From CAYUVH01 sp964448135 (GTDB taxonomy: Bacteria; Verrucomicrobiota; Verrucomicrobiia; Limisphaerales; UBA8199), in assembly GCA_964448135.1 (NCBI GenBank), contig CAYUVH010000020.1, forward strand, positions 1 to 64,000: DNA of 64,000 bases. The letters run 5' to 3'. The notes under the pieces were generated by a model. That model saw only the letters and a list, made by a program, of their open reading frames with translations. It made no database searches and was not told the origin of the DNA. Shown piece by piece: positions 47,501-56,149 of the stretch. The position numbers were made by a program, and so were the translations under genes. Each line of letters opens with the position of its first letter. Positions within the stretch are counted from its first letter, which is position 1.

Positions 47501-48442
47501 CTATCGCCTCGGTTTTTCGAGCGCGGCGAACGCATCCTCTAGACGGCTCAACGGAGTTTCCGGCGCCGGATTGAGCACCTGCCGCAAATACTCCACCGCA
47601 TCGGGGATGTGCTTCACTGACCGCGGCAGCGTCGCTCCCGAGGCATTGGCGTGGCCCCCGCCCTGCAATCGCTCCGCGACCTTCCGCGCCTCGCCGTTAC
47701 GGCTGCGCAGGCTCGCAATGACCACCCCGGTGGCGCGCTTGAACAGCGTCAACAGCACCGGATATCTCGTGGTCTGCTGCTCCAGAAGTTGGTGTACGAT
47801 CAGGTTGTTGTTTCCGACCACCGTATCGACCAACCCCACCTCCGGACTGATCTCCGTGATATTCTTCCGGCTCCATGCCAGCCCAATGGGATCCTCGACC
47901 TTGCGCTTCACCGCCATCACTTCGAGCAAGGGATGATCCAAAAGTTTCTCAATTTCTCCGTCCACCAGCGTGTGCAGATTCCAGAACTGGTAGCACTTCA
48001 CGAGGTTCGCGTAATCGCCCGCGATCACAAAATCAGGATCGTTCTCCTGAAACAGATCCGCTACATCGTTCAGGCGAACCAGCCGGTCCAACGCGGGCGA
48101 TCCCAGCCCGACCTCCTGGCATAATTCGTAGCAAAGTCGGCCAGCGGACTTGGTAACATCGTTGATCAACAGCGCATTCTTCGGGGCAACGTCAGTGACA
48201 TGGTGATCAATGATCGCCCAGTTTGGGCGGTCCAGGCGCGCATCAAAAGTCAGGTCGGTGACCCAGGCCGACTTCTCCCGCAATTCCCGCTGCTTCCAAT
48301 AATTGTAATTGCAGGCCTCCAGCCGCACCTCCGCGCCGAACAGCTTGCGCGCCAGCCGTTGCAGGAGCACGCCCGCCACCAACCCATCGAGATCGCTCTC
48401 GTGGGTGAGGATGACTTCCGGCCGCGGCAAATTATTCGTCAT
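47501..48442 (-). CDS. DHH-family phosphoesterase
   Basis: A 313-residue protein with the DHH domain motifs ILTHESDLDGLVAG, WAIIDHHVTD and a C-terminal DHHA1 end GGGHANASGATLPRS. These aspartate/histidine clusters bind two metal ions. Family relatives hydrolyse nano-RNA, pAp or cyclic dinucleotides. With no N-terminal sensor domain, an oligoribonuclease-like (NrnA-type) activity is most likely, but the central region (KCYQFWNLHTLVDGEIEKLL) departs from NrnA and suggests a separate subfamily. Confidence 0.85.
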   Translation of the reverse strand: MTNNLPRPEVILTHESDLDGLVAGVLLQRLARKLFGAEVRLEACNYNYWKQRELREKSAWVTDLTFDARLDRPNWAIIDHHVTDVAPKNALLINDVTKSAGRLCYELCQEVGLGSPALDRLVRLNDVADLFQENDPDFVIAGDYANLVKCYQFWNLHTLVDGEIEKLLDHPLLEVMAVKRKVEDPIGLAWSRKNITEISPEVGLVDTVVGNNNLIVHQLLEQQTTRYPVLLTLFKRATGVVIASLRSRNGEARKVAERLQGGGHANASGATLPRSVKHIPDAVEYLRQVLNPAPETPLSRLEDAFAALEKPRR

Positions 48443-48492
48443 GCCTCAAACTAGGCCCGTCCGCGCGCGGTAGCCAGAAGGAACTGCGCCAA

Positions 48493-50097
48493 TCAAAGTG
48501 GCTTGATTGAAAAGGAATCAAATACTCCTTCCGCCTCCACGCCACCGCCCACCGTCAACGCCACCCGCACGCTGCGATCCCACGGCGGCAGATTTTTTGC
48601 GTCGGCGGCAGCCGCGCACGGCACCCACTTCTTTCCATCCGCGCTGGCGGCAATTTCGAAATGGTAACCCCGTTCCGCGGTCAGGCGCAGGGACAGCTTG
48701 GCGCCTTTGGGCGCGGGTTGCCGGCCAAGCTCTCGCCTTTCTCCGCGCTCACGGCGCCACACGATGACCTGCCCGTTCTGCAAAACCGCTCCCACCGCGT
48801 TATCCATGTCGCCGAAGGCGCAAATTCCCGCGGCGGCGCCGGCTTTGAGCCAGCGGGTCTCGATGACGGCCGTGGCGACGTAATCCGGCGTGGTCGTCGA
48901 GCGCGCCAGCACCGCGGCCACGAGATTCGTGCTGGGGCGCGTCGCCGAAAGAAACAAAACGCCATCAGTCAATTGGATCTTTGGCTCGTGATGCTGGGGC
49001 CATTGCCAGCCGCTCTCGAGATTCTGGCCCTCGAACTCATCCATGTAGCCCGCGGCCGAAACCCGTTGTTTCGCTCCAGCCGGTGACGCCGCTTCAACGC
49101 TGGGCCCTTTTCCCTGGTTGATAGTGGGCCAATCGTCCGCGCCAAACTTCACTTCGTCCAGCATGCCTTCGCGCCCGGTGAAAACGGTGCCGTTGGCCGA
49201 ATACGCGTGATAGAGCAAAAAGTATCTCCCCTGCTCGTCCTGCACGATGCTCCCGTGGCCGGGACACTTCCAGGTCTGGTTGCCGGCGAGAATCGGATTC
49301 GCGGGATTCTTCTCCCACGGGCCCATCAACGACCGCGACCGCGCCACGCCCAATGCATAATTGCAACCGGAACCGCAGCAACCGTTGCCGGAATAGAACA
49401 TGTAGTACCACCCGTTTCGAAGCAGCAAGAACGGTCCTTCGACGAGATTGCCTTCCCAATCGGCATCGTTCCGGATCAACTCGCGCATCTCCCCCACCAA
49501 CTTCGTCCCGTCCTCACTCAAGCGCTGAATCCAAATCGGCGTCGGCAGCTTCCGGCTGTTGCCGTCTTCCTTCCACACCAGGTAACGCACGCCATTCGTG
49601 TCCACGAATGGCACCGGATCAATCGAGCCATCTTCCTGCGCGATGAACGGCCCGTGGTCCGTGTACGGTCCGCCCGGCTTGTCCGCCGTCGCCACCGCGA
49701 TGGATAAGCGGCGGTTTTCCTGCCGCGCGACGTAATAGACGAAATACTTCCCCTTGAACTCCGAAATCTCCGGCGCCCAGAAATCCCCGATCGCCCAATC
49801 CGGCCGATGCGGGAGTACCGCGCCCGTTTGCTCCCAATTCACCAAATCCGTCGAATGTAACAACGGAAACAACGGCCCCCACGCCGACGAAGTGGCTGTC
49901 GCCCAGTAATCCTTCCCCACGCGGATCACCGACGGGTCCGGATGATCGCCGGCAATTACGGGATTCTTGTAAGCCGCCGCTCCGACCGCTTGCGTGACCG
50001 CCAGCGCCATCACGCCGCACAAAAACAGCCTGCCCGCTTCGAAACCAATCCGCCCGAGTTCCGCACCGTACCGCGCCCACGCTTCATTTGTTTTCAT
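48493..50097 (-). CDS. Secreted glycoside hydrolase family 43 protein
   Basis: A 534-residue protein with an N-terminal signal region (~20-40, LFLCGVMALAVTQAVGAA). A five-bladed propeller domain follows, with the three GH43 acidic residues in GDHPDPSVIR (catalytic base), DGSIDPVPFV (pKa modulator) and GNLVEGPFLLL (acid). A C-terminal beta-sandwich (~345-534; YMDEFEGQNLESGWQWP) resembles the accessory domain of beta-xylosidase-type GH43 enzymes. Arabinose- or xylose-containing plant polysaccharides are the usual substrates. It diverges from the GH76 gene, so the two may be co-regulated. Confidence 0.93.
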   Translation of the reverse strand: MKTNEAWARYGAELGRIGFEAGRLFLCGVMALAVTQAVGAAAYKNPVIAGDHPDPSVIRVGKDYWATATSSAWGPLFPLLHSTDLVNWEQTGAVLPHRPDWAIGDFWAPEISEFKGKYFVYYVARQENRRLSIAVATADKPGGPYTDHGPFIAQEDGSIDPVPFVDTNGVRYLVWKEDGNSRKLPTPIWIQRLSEDGTKLVGEMRELIRNDADWEGNLVEGPFLLLRNGWYYMFYSGNGCCGSGCNYALGVARSRSLMGPWEKNPANPILAGNQTWKCPGHGSIVQDEQGRYFLLYHAYSANGTVFTGREGMLDEVKFGADDWPTINQGKGPSVEAASPAGAKQRVSAAGYMDEFEGQNLESGWQWPQHHEPKIQLTDGVLFLSATRPSTNLVAAVLARSTTTPDYVATAVIETRWLKAGAAAGICAFGDMDNAVGAVLQNGQVIVWRRERGERRELGRQPAPKGAKLSLRLTAERGYHFEIAASADGKKWVPCAAAADAKNLPPWDRSVRVALTVGGGVEAEGVFDSFSIKPL

Positions 50098-50266
50098 CGC
50101 TTGTTGACCTTACCAAACAGCCCCGCGTCGACGCGACGCGAAAGCACTGTCCTGACCCATTTTTCGCCGTGGCCGATTCATGCCACACGACTTTCTTAAG
50201 ACGTTTGGTATATTGGTATGATTCATTGGCAGCGGATTATTTTGAAAAAAACGCCCCCCCATCTCG
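50098..50266. promoter_or_regulatory. Divergent promoter region between GH43 and GH76 genes
   Basis: This 169-base A+T-richer spacer separates the two divergent glycosidase genes. GTTTGGTATATTGGTATGAT at 50200-50219 repeats TTGGTAT twice at 10-base spacing and could hold a -10 element or a regulator half-site pair. No better-defined motif was seen. Confidence 0.4.
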
Positions 50267-53200
50267 ATGATTCCGCCCCAGGTCACGCGCTCGATCCGCC
50301 GCCTCATCGCTTTACTCCTCCTTCCTTTGCTCTTCGCACCATTTTTTGCCTCCGCCTTCACCGCCAAAGATGCGGCCACGGTCTTCAATTCGTTCAACTC
50401 GACTTTCTATTACCAAAACGGAACCAACGGATGGTTTAAAAACAATCAGACCAGCGGCATCACTTATTTTTGGGGACAGGCCGAGGAAATCGAAACCATC
50501 ATTGATGCTTACGAATGGAGTTCGAACTCCGTTCATCTCGCGCAGATCACCAACTTGCTGAACGGCTTCCTGACCGTGAACACCGCGAATTGGACAAGTT
50601 ACACACCTTACAACGACGACGTGATGTGGGCGGTGATCGCCTTTGCGCGTGGAGGGGTGGATACGGGCAAGTCCAACTACTGCAATCTGGCAAAGGTAAA
50701 CTTCGATGCCTGTTACGCGCGCGCGTATGACACGAATCTGGGAGGCGGGTTGTATTGGCTGTACCCGGACAACGCTTCAAAGAACGCCTGCATCAACGGC
50801 CCCGCGTCCATCGCCGCGTATTTGCTCTACCAGATTTACGGCGACACGAATTACTACAGCAAGGCCACGAACATTTTTGCCTGGGAGCGCGCGAAGCTGT
50901 TCAACACGAACAACGGCGTGGTGGCGGATAACATGACGATTGATGGCAAGGTGAATGGCGGCGCGACCACCTACAATCAGGGTACCTTCCTCGGCGCCGC
51001 GCATTTCCTTGGCCAGACCAACGACGCGCGTCTCGCCGCCAACCAGGTCATGATGAGCATGACCACCGGCGGCATCCTTCCCGAATACGGCATCGCGAAT
51101 AATAACTCCGGCTTCAATGCGATTTTTTTGCGGTGGCTCGTGCGGTTCATGAAGGACCGCAAGCTGCAAAACCTCTACGGTCCCTGGTTGCAAACCAACG
51201 CCGTCGCGGCGTGGAACCTTCGCCGCACCAGCGACAACCTTTCCTGGTGCCAATGGCGGCAGCCGACTCCCGCGGGAACGAATTTCGAGTCCTGGGATTG
51301 CCTGTCGTCACTATCCATCCTCCAAGCCGCCGACCCCACCACCGACACCACCGCGCTCGCCGTTCCGGGAAATTACATCGGCTATTTTCCGCTCGATGCC
51401 ACCAACGGCGCCATCGCTGCGGACAGCACCGGCAGCGGCAACAACGGGCTCATCACGAACGCGACCTGGAACGCCGGCGGTAATTTCGGCGGCTGCCTCA
51501 ACTTCAATGGTTCCAGCAGTTTCGTCCAAATCTCCAACAAGGTCGGCAATGATTTTACGATTTCCTTCTGGGTGAGGACCTCGCAGACCGGCGGCACGCC
51601 TCACTGGTACAACGGCCCTGGCCTCGTGGACGGCGACATGCCTTTCAATAACAACGATTTCGGCACCGCACTGGTGGGCAATAAATTCGCGTTCGGCGTG
51701 GGCAATCCCGATATCACGGTCTTGTCTTCGGCCACCATCAACAACGGCGCCTGGCATCACTGCGTCGCGACCAGGCAACTTTACACGGGCGCGCTGGCCG
51801 TTTACGTGGATGGCGTCCTTTCCGGCACCGGCATCGGCAACCGGAATACGCTGAATGCTTCCGCGCGTTTGCTCTTCGGCGATAGCGCCTCGGGCGGTCC
51901 GTTCTTCAACGGCAGCCTCGACGACATCAAAATCTACGACCGCGCTTTGAACGCCGCCGAAATTGCCGCGTTGTATTCCAACAGCATCGCCCTGCCGCCC
52001 GGCGCTTCCTCGAATCTCGTCGCCGTCCCTGCAAATGGGCAAATCGCTTTGCGCTGGGCCGAGGCGCCGTTCGCCACCGGCTACAATGTGAAGCGCTCGC
52101 TGGTGACCGGTGGACCTTACGTCACGATCACCAATGTCGCCTCCACAGCGATCACCGATACCGGATTGAACAACGGCCGCACCTATTACTACGTCGTTTC
52201 GCCCGTGGACCTCGCAGGCGAAGGTCCGAACTCATCCGAAGCTGCGGCCACGCCGGTGGGCCTGGTCGCGTGGTTCAACGCCGGGACGATCACCAACGTC
52301 TCCAACGGAGCCGGCGTCGGCGTCTGGACTGACGCGACCGGCAGCGGCTACAACGCGGTCCAGGCCACGCCTGCCAATCAACCCACCTTCGCCGCAACCG
52401 CCATCAACGGCCAGCCCGCCGTCCGTTTCAACGCCGCCAACAACAGCCATCTCTGGTTCATGCGCCCGATCGCGGACGACTTCACCATCATCTGCTTCTT
52501 TCAAAGCACTCAGGGACTCAACTCCGGCAGCCTGTATTACCAGGGCGCAGGTTTGCTGAGCGGCGAAGTCAACGGCGTCGTCAATGACTTCGGTACCTGC
52601 CTTTTTGCCAATGGTTCCGTCTGCGCCGGCACCGGCAATAGCGACGTCGGCGCAAACTCTGCCGGCGGTTACAACAACGGCGCGCCCCATATCCTCACGT
52701 TCAAGCGGGTCAAAAGCAGCGGCTCGATCACGCTCTACCTGGACGGCAACCTCGCCGCCACCGCTTCGGGTAACAATCAATCCCTCACCGCCCCCGCCCG
52801 GCTCACCCTCGGCGCGCAGCAGGTCCTGAATAATTTCTTCACCGGCGACATCGCCGAGATCCAGATCTACAACTCGGCCATCAACGACACCGACCGACCC
52901 GGCTACGAACGCGCGTTGAAATGCAAATACGGCCTGCCCGGCTCCTCCGTCCCCAGCGCTCCCGCGGCGCCCACTCTCACCGTTGGCAACCGCCGCGTTT
53001 CCCTTAACTGGCCCGCCCTCGCCGGCGCCTCGACCTACAACGTCTGGCGGTCCACCAACTCCGGTGCCTCCTACGACCTCGTGGCCACCTCCCTTCCCAC
53101 CACCAGTTTCGTGGATACCTCCGCCGTAAATGGCAGCGTCAACTTTTACAAAGTATCCGGGTCCAGCGTGTGCGGCGCCGGCACCCTCTCAACCGCATCC

Positions 53201-53428
53201 AGCGTCCTGCTCCCGCTCCCCGCCATCACCTACGGCGCGAACTCCAATGGCTTCACCATGACCTGGCCGGGATGGGCGACCGATTGGAAGCTCTACACCG
53301 CCACCAACCTCACGCAACCGATCAACTGGTCCCTCCTCAGCTACACCGCCACCAGCAACAACGGCGCATTCACCGTCACCGTTCCCTGGAGCGTCCGAAA
53401 TCAATACTTCCGATTGTCGAGCCCTTAA
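50267..53428 (+). CDS. Secreted GH76-like alpha-1,6-mannanase with LamG and fibronectin III domains
   Basis: A 1053-residue exported protein. The signal peptide is ~1-30 (LIALLLLPLLFAPFFASA). Residues ~31-360 form an (alpha/alpha)6 barrel with the adjacent Asp pair in TPYNDDVMWAVIAFARG that is diagnostic of GH76. Then come a LamG/concanavalin domain (~365-575; FPLDATNGAIAADSTGSGNN, DDIKIYDRALNAAEIAALYS), a fibronectin III domain, a second LamG domain (~665-885), another fibronectin III domain and the C-terminal module ending QYFRLSSP. GH76 enzymes cut alpha-1,6-mannan backbones, as in fungal walls. The lectin-like domains probably bind polysaccharide. It diverges from the GH43 gene. Confidence 0.9.
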   Translation: MIPPQVTRSIRRLIALLLLPLLFAPFFASAFTAKDAATVFNSFNSTFYYQNGTNGWFKNNQTSGITYFWGQAEEIETIIDAYEWSSNSVHLAQITNLLNGFLTVNTANWTSYTPYNDDVMWAVIAFARGGVDTGKSNYCNLAKVNFDACYARAYDTNLGGGLYWLYPDNASKNACINGPASIAAYLLYQIYGDTNYYSKATNIFAWERAKLFNTNNGVVADNMTIDGKVNGGATTYNQGTFLGAAHFLGQTNDARLAANQVMMSMTTGGILPEYGIANNNSGFNAIFLRWLVRFMKDRKLQNLYGPWLQTNAVAAWNLRRTSDNLSWCQWRQPTPAGTNFESWDCLSSLSILQAADPTTDTTALAVPGNYIGYFPLDATNGAIAADSTGSGNNGLITNATWNAGGNFGGCLNFNGSSSFVQISNKVGNDFTISFWVRTSQTGGTPHWYNGPGLVDGDMPFNNNDFGTALVGNKFAFGVGNPDITVLSSATINNGAWHHCVATRQLYTGALAVYVDGVLSGTGIGNRNTLNASARLLFGDSASGGPFFNGSLDDIKIYDRALNAAEIAALYSNSIALPPGASSNLVAVPANGQIALRWAEAPFATGYNVKRSLVTGGPYVTITNVASTAITDTGLNNGRTYYYVVSPVDLAGEGPNSSEAAATPVGLVAWFNAGTITNVSNGAGVGVWTDATGSGYNAVQATPANQPTFAATAINGQPAVRFNAANNSHLWFMRPIADDFTIICFFQSTQGLNSGSLYYQGAGLLSGEVNGVVNDFGTCLFANGSVCAGTGNSDVGANSAGGYNNGAPHILTFKRVKSSGSITLYLDGNLAATASGNNQSLTAPARLTLGAQQVLNNFFTGDIAEIQIYNSAINDTDRPGYERALKCKYGLPGSSVPSAPAAPTLTVGNRRVSLNWPALAGASTYNVWRSTNSGASYDLVATSLPTTSFVDTSAVNGSVNFYKVSGSSVCGAGTLSTASSVLLPLPAITYGANSNGFTMTWPGWATDWKLYTATNLTQPINWSLLSYTATSNNGAFTVTVPWSVRNQYFRLSSP

Positions 53429-53464
53429 GCATAACGCCGATACGCATGTCCCAGTCTCATTAAT

Positions 53465-53482
53465 ACCCTGCTTCAGCAGGGT
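53465..53482. repeat. Hairpin ACCCTGCT-TC-AGCAGGGT
   Basis: A perfect 8-base-pair inverted repeat with a two-base centre, 37 bases after the GH76 stop. It shares the GCTTCAGC centre with the terminator-like hairpin 25 bases further on. Confidence 0.55.
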
Positions 53483-53507
53483 GCGGTTGAATTCCCGGAA
53501 CCGTTGG

Positions 53508-53527
53508 AAACCGCTTCAGCGGTTTTT
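53508..53527 (+). terminator. Rho-independent terminator after the GH76 gene
   Basis: AAACCGCT-TC-AGCGGTTT forms a perfect 8-base-pair stem ending in a run of five Ts, then CGC. The position (~80 bases after the stop) and T-run fit an intrinsic terminator. Confidence 0.7.
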
Positions 53528-53600
53528 CGCTTCCCTCACGATCTTTAAAACCACTTAAATTCTTGTCGAAAAACATCCGCACATTCATCCTTTCCTCAGG

Positions 53601-54122
53601 ATGAATGCTCTCTTGAAAAATGGCTGGCGATTGGCGAGCGGACTATTGGCATTCCACTTCCTGCTCGCGACCTTTGTCTGGTTTACCGTGCCCGCGCGCA
53701 TCCCGACGCACTTCAACCTGCAAGGTCGCGCGGATGCGTGGGATACTCGTTCCCTGCTGACCTGGTTTGTCCTGCCGCTCGTCTCACTCGGAGTTCAACT
53801 GTTGATCCGCCTGCTCTCGTCGCCGGCGAATTGCAAGACGTGGAACATCCCGGAAAAAGAACGCTTCCTGCAACTGACCAGAGAGCAACAGGCGCCCGTC
53901 TTCGAATTGACCAAGGGCTTTGCCGGTCTCGCCGCGCTTTGCGTAACTTTCACATTCCTCGTCCTGCACGCGGGAATGTATCTGGCCGCAAAAGGCGTGA
54001 CCGCCGGGCTGCCCTGGTACTTTCAGATGATGCTCTTCGCGCCCACCGTTTGTTTGCTGGCCAGCCTTATCCCCTGGGCGCAAGCAGTGAAGAAAAGTAT
54101 TCTAAGCGCATGTCATTCGTGA
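53601..54122 (+). CDS. DUF1648-domain membrane protein
   Basis: A 173-residue protein with four predicted helices. The first helix and the following PARIPTHFNLQGRADAWDTR loop are the DUF1648 signature, also found in SdpI-type immunity proteins. The remainder (LLTWFVLPLVSLGVQLLIRL, GFAGLAALCVTFTFLVLHAG, FQMMLFAPTVCLLASLIPWA) is typical membrane sequence. The function of the family is not settled. The Ca2+/H+ antiporter gene follows 190 bases later in the same direction. Confidence 0.8.
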   Translation: MNALLKNGWRLASGLLAFHFLLATFVWFTVPARIPTHFNLQGRADAWDTRSLLTWFVLPLVSLGVQLLIRLLSSPANCKTWNIPEKERFLQLTREQQAPVFELTKGFAGLAALCVTFTFLVLHAGMYLAAKGVTAGLPWYFQMMLFAPTVCLLASLIPWAQAVKKSILSACHS

Positions 54123-54312
54123 GAGGTCGCCTCCTCGTCCAACGTCCTGGACCGATTGCCAAACCCATTCCTGGCCCGATGGGTGGGGCGGGCGTCCTCG
54201 CGAGCCCTTTCAGGAAATCCATCTTGAATTGAGTATGGAGCACCTTCTCTTTACCGGGAGGAATTGGCGTCAGCCGATGCACGGCAGCGCGTAACGAACC
54301 GGATAAGCACTC

Positions 54313-55410
54313 ATGAAACCCAAATTCTCACTCGACTGGTTTTTGATTTTCGTGCCGGTCTCGTTCCTGCTCGAATACGTGCCCGCCTGGCATAATCCGA
54401 CCGCGTTGTTCATTTGCTCGAGTCTCGCGATCATACCGCTCGCGGGGATCATGGGTCGCGCGACCGAACATCTGGCGGAACATCTTGGACAGGGTGTCGG
54501 CGGCCTCCTGAATGCAACCTTTGGAAATGCGGCCGAACTGATCATTGCGCTCATGGCCTTAAACAAAGGGCTGATCGGCGTTGTCAAAGCCTCCATCACG
54601 GGTTCGATCATCGGCAACGTATTACTCGTGCTGGGCGCGGCCTTGACCGCCGGTGGCCTGAAATATAGCGAGCAACGCTTTAACCGGTCGGCGATGCAGG
54701 CTTCGAGCGCCTCGCTCGTGCTCGCGGCCATCGGGCTCCTCGTGCCGACCATTTTCCATCACAGCGCGGCCGCGAGTGGCGGCTGGCACCCCTACGTAGG
54801 TCAAAAACTATCGCTGGCCATCGCCTGCGTGCTTTTCCTCACCTATATCTGCACGCTGGTCTTTTCGCTCGTGACCCACAAGGACCTGGTGTCAGGCAAA
54901 TCGGAAGACGCCGCGCCCGCCTCCGCTGGACATCACCCGACCTGGTCCAAGAAGAAGGCGATCCTGGTGCTGTTTGTCGCCACGGTCTTCGTGGCCTGGC
55001 TGTCGGAATTCCTGGTGGCCTCCGTGGAATCGGCCCGCACGCAACTTGGCGTGACCGAAGTCTTCATCGGCGTCATCGTCGTGGCAATCGTCGGCAACGC
55101 CGCCGAGCATTCGACCGCCGTCGCGGTGGCGATGAAGAACAAACTGGACCTCAGCCTCGGCATCGCCGTCGGCTCCAGCCTCCAGATCGCATTATTCGTC
55201 GCCCCGGTATTGGTCTTCACCTCCTGGTTTATGGGCCACCCCATGGACCTCGAATTCACCCTCCCCGAAGTCGCCGCCGTGGTATTCGCCGTTTTCATCG
55301 TGAACGAAATCAGCAAAGACGGCCGAACGAATTGGTTGGAAGGCGTCCAACTCCTGTCCGTTTACGTAATCCTGGCAATCCTGTTTTACTTCTTGCCGGG
55401 AGTCCACTAG
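54313..55410 (+). CDS. cax: Calcium/proton antiporter, CaCA superfamily
   Basis: A 365-residue inner-membrane protein with about eleven helices and the two internally homologous alpha-repeats: GLLNATFGNAAELIIALMAL (~60-79) and VAIVGNAAEHSTAVAVAMKN (~257-276). The acidic residues in the GNAAE motifs are the ion-binding sites. CAX-type exchangers remove Ca2+ from the cytoplasm in exchange for protons. The loop in the middle (SGKSEDAAPASAGHHPTW) is His-containing and joins the two halves. Length and motif spacing are normal for bacterial members. Confidence 0.94.
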   Translation: MKPKFSLDWFLIFVPVSFLLEYVPAWHNPTALFICSSLAIIPLAGIMGRATEHLAEHLGQGVGGLLNATFGNAAELIIALMALNKGLIGVVKASITGSIIGNVLLVLGAALTAGGLKYSEQRFNRSAMQASSASLVLAAIGLLVPTIFHHSAAASGGWHPYVGQKLSLAIACVLFLTYICTLVFSLVTHKDLVSGKSEDAAPASAGHHPTWSKKKAILVLFVATVFVAWLSEFLVASVESARTQLGVTEVFIGVIVVAIVGNAAEHSTAVAVAMKNKLDLSLGIAVGSSLQIALFVAPVLVFTSWFMGHPMDLEFTLPEVAAVVFAVFIVNEISKDGRTNWLEGVQLLSVYVILAILFYFLPGVH

Positions 55411-55599
55411 CGCGGTTTGAGGATGATGGGGCAGCCTGGCAGACCTTGAGAGCTGGGGGGATTGCACCTGCTCGGGCCTTCAAGCCGGGGTGTCAAATTG
55501 GAGCTCACGGCCCACTCGCCAAGTTGGACTTTTGTTTGCTACGAATCCCGCAATAGTACACCCTTCTCAAACCACGCGTGTTTGCATGCGCGACGGGTT

Positions 55600-55675
55600 G
55601 GGCGCTTGGCGCAGCGGTTAGCGCGTCTCGTTTACACCGAGTAGGTCGGGGGTTCGAATCCCTCAGCGCCCACCA
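55600..55675 (+). tRNA. tRNA-Val, anticodon TAC
   Basis: The 7-base acceptor stem GGGCGCT/AGCGCCC (55600-55606 with 55665-55671), discriminator A and an encoded CCA (55673-55675) frame a 76-base cloverleaf. The D-arm holds AGCGGTTAG, the anticodon loop is TTTACAC with UAC at 55633-55635, and the T-loop is TTCGAAT. It reads GUA and, by wobble, other Val codons. No integrase or duplicated 3' end is seen nearby. Confidence 0.96.
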
Positions 55676-55689
55676 TCCCCGGTTCGCGG

Positions 55690-55760
55690 AATTTCGAATG
55701 ACGAATATCGAAACCCGAACGAATTCATGCTTCCCAAAACCTGGACCTCATCCGTCATTT
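55690..55760 (+). repeat. ATGACGA-type heptad repeat, copy 1
   Basis: TTTCGAATGACGAATATCGA and the following ACCCGAACGAATTCATGC text resemble the minus-strand sequence of 62660-62770 in unit and order. It is the less regular of the two copies. Confidence 0.5.
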
Positions 55761-55806
55761 TCCTCCTCCGCTCTCTCCGCTTTCTCCTGTTCAACACCTT
55801 TCCCGA

Positions 55807-55866
55807 ATCCGTGTCCATCTGAGTCCATCCGTGGTCAAATTCTTCCCCCGTGCCTCTGTGGCTAAA
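55807..55866 (+). repeat. ATCCGTGTCCATC-type intergenic repeat, copy 1
   Basis: ATCCGTGTCCATCTGAGTCC with ATCCGTGGTCAAATTCTTCC, then GTGCCTCTGTGGC, a ten-base-period unit followed by an eight-base-period tail. It matches 61782-61852 in order and spacing. Confidence 0.75.
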
Positions 55867-56149
55867 ACCCCCTTTGAGTTTTTTGCGCTCTCTGCGGTTC
55901 ACTCCTCTTTTCCCTACCTTCGTTTCCTTCGTTTCCTTGGTGCTCAAAAAGTCCCGTACCCCCAAACGTTCTGAGCTTGTGAATGCTCTCTGCTGGCTCC
56001 TCGCCGATTCCAACCCACTAATAAAACTACTTCCCGCGCTTGGGATTCGTCTTGAGCGTCGGGTTCGTTCAGGTACCATCGGCCTCGTTTCCGATCCAGA
56101 TGCAACCGCGCTTTGAAATAGCCTGCGGCTTTTCCCAGAAGGAGGCTCC

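Larger units (their letters stand above)
55676..56149. other. Repeat-filled intergenic region after tRNA-Val
   Basis: This 474-base stretch holds no credible gene. It contains an ATGACGA-type heptad copy (55690-55760) and an ATCCGTGTCCATC-type repeat (55807-55866), with a related TGCGCTCTCTGCGGTTC tail to ~55902. A strong ribosome site (AGAAGGAGG) sits just before the beta-helix gene at 56150. Confidence 0.65.

Noticed and set aside
50267..53428. Type IX secretion CTD or PEP-CTERM tail on the large secreted proteins
   Set aside because: No PEP motif followed by a membrane helix and basic end, and no typical type IX CTD motif; the shared ending is different and is reported as its own finding.
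54123..54312. Metal riboswitch ahead of the Ca2+/H+ antiporter
   Set aside because: The 190-base leader was inspected for a yybP-ykoY-like core and extended stems; none was convincing.
55600..55675. tRNA-Val as an integration site of a genomic island
   Set aside because: No integrase, no second copy of the tRNA 3' end and no mobility gene was found in the window.
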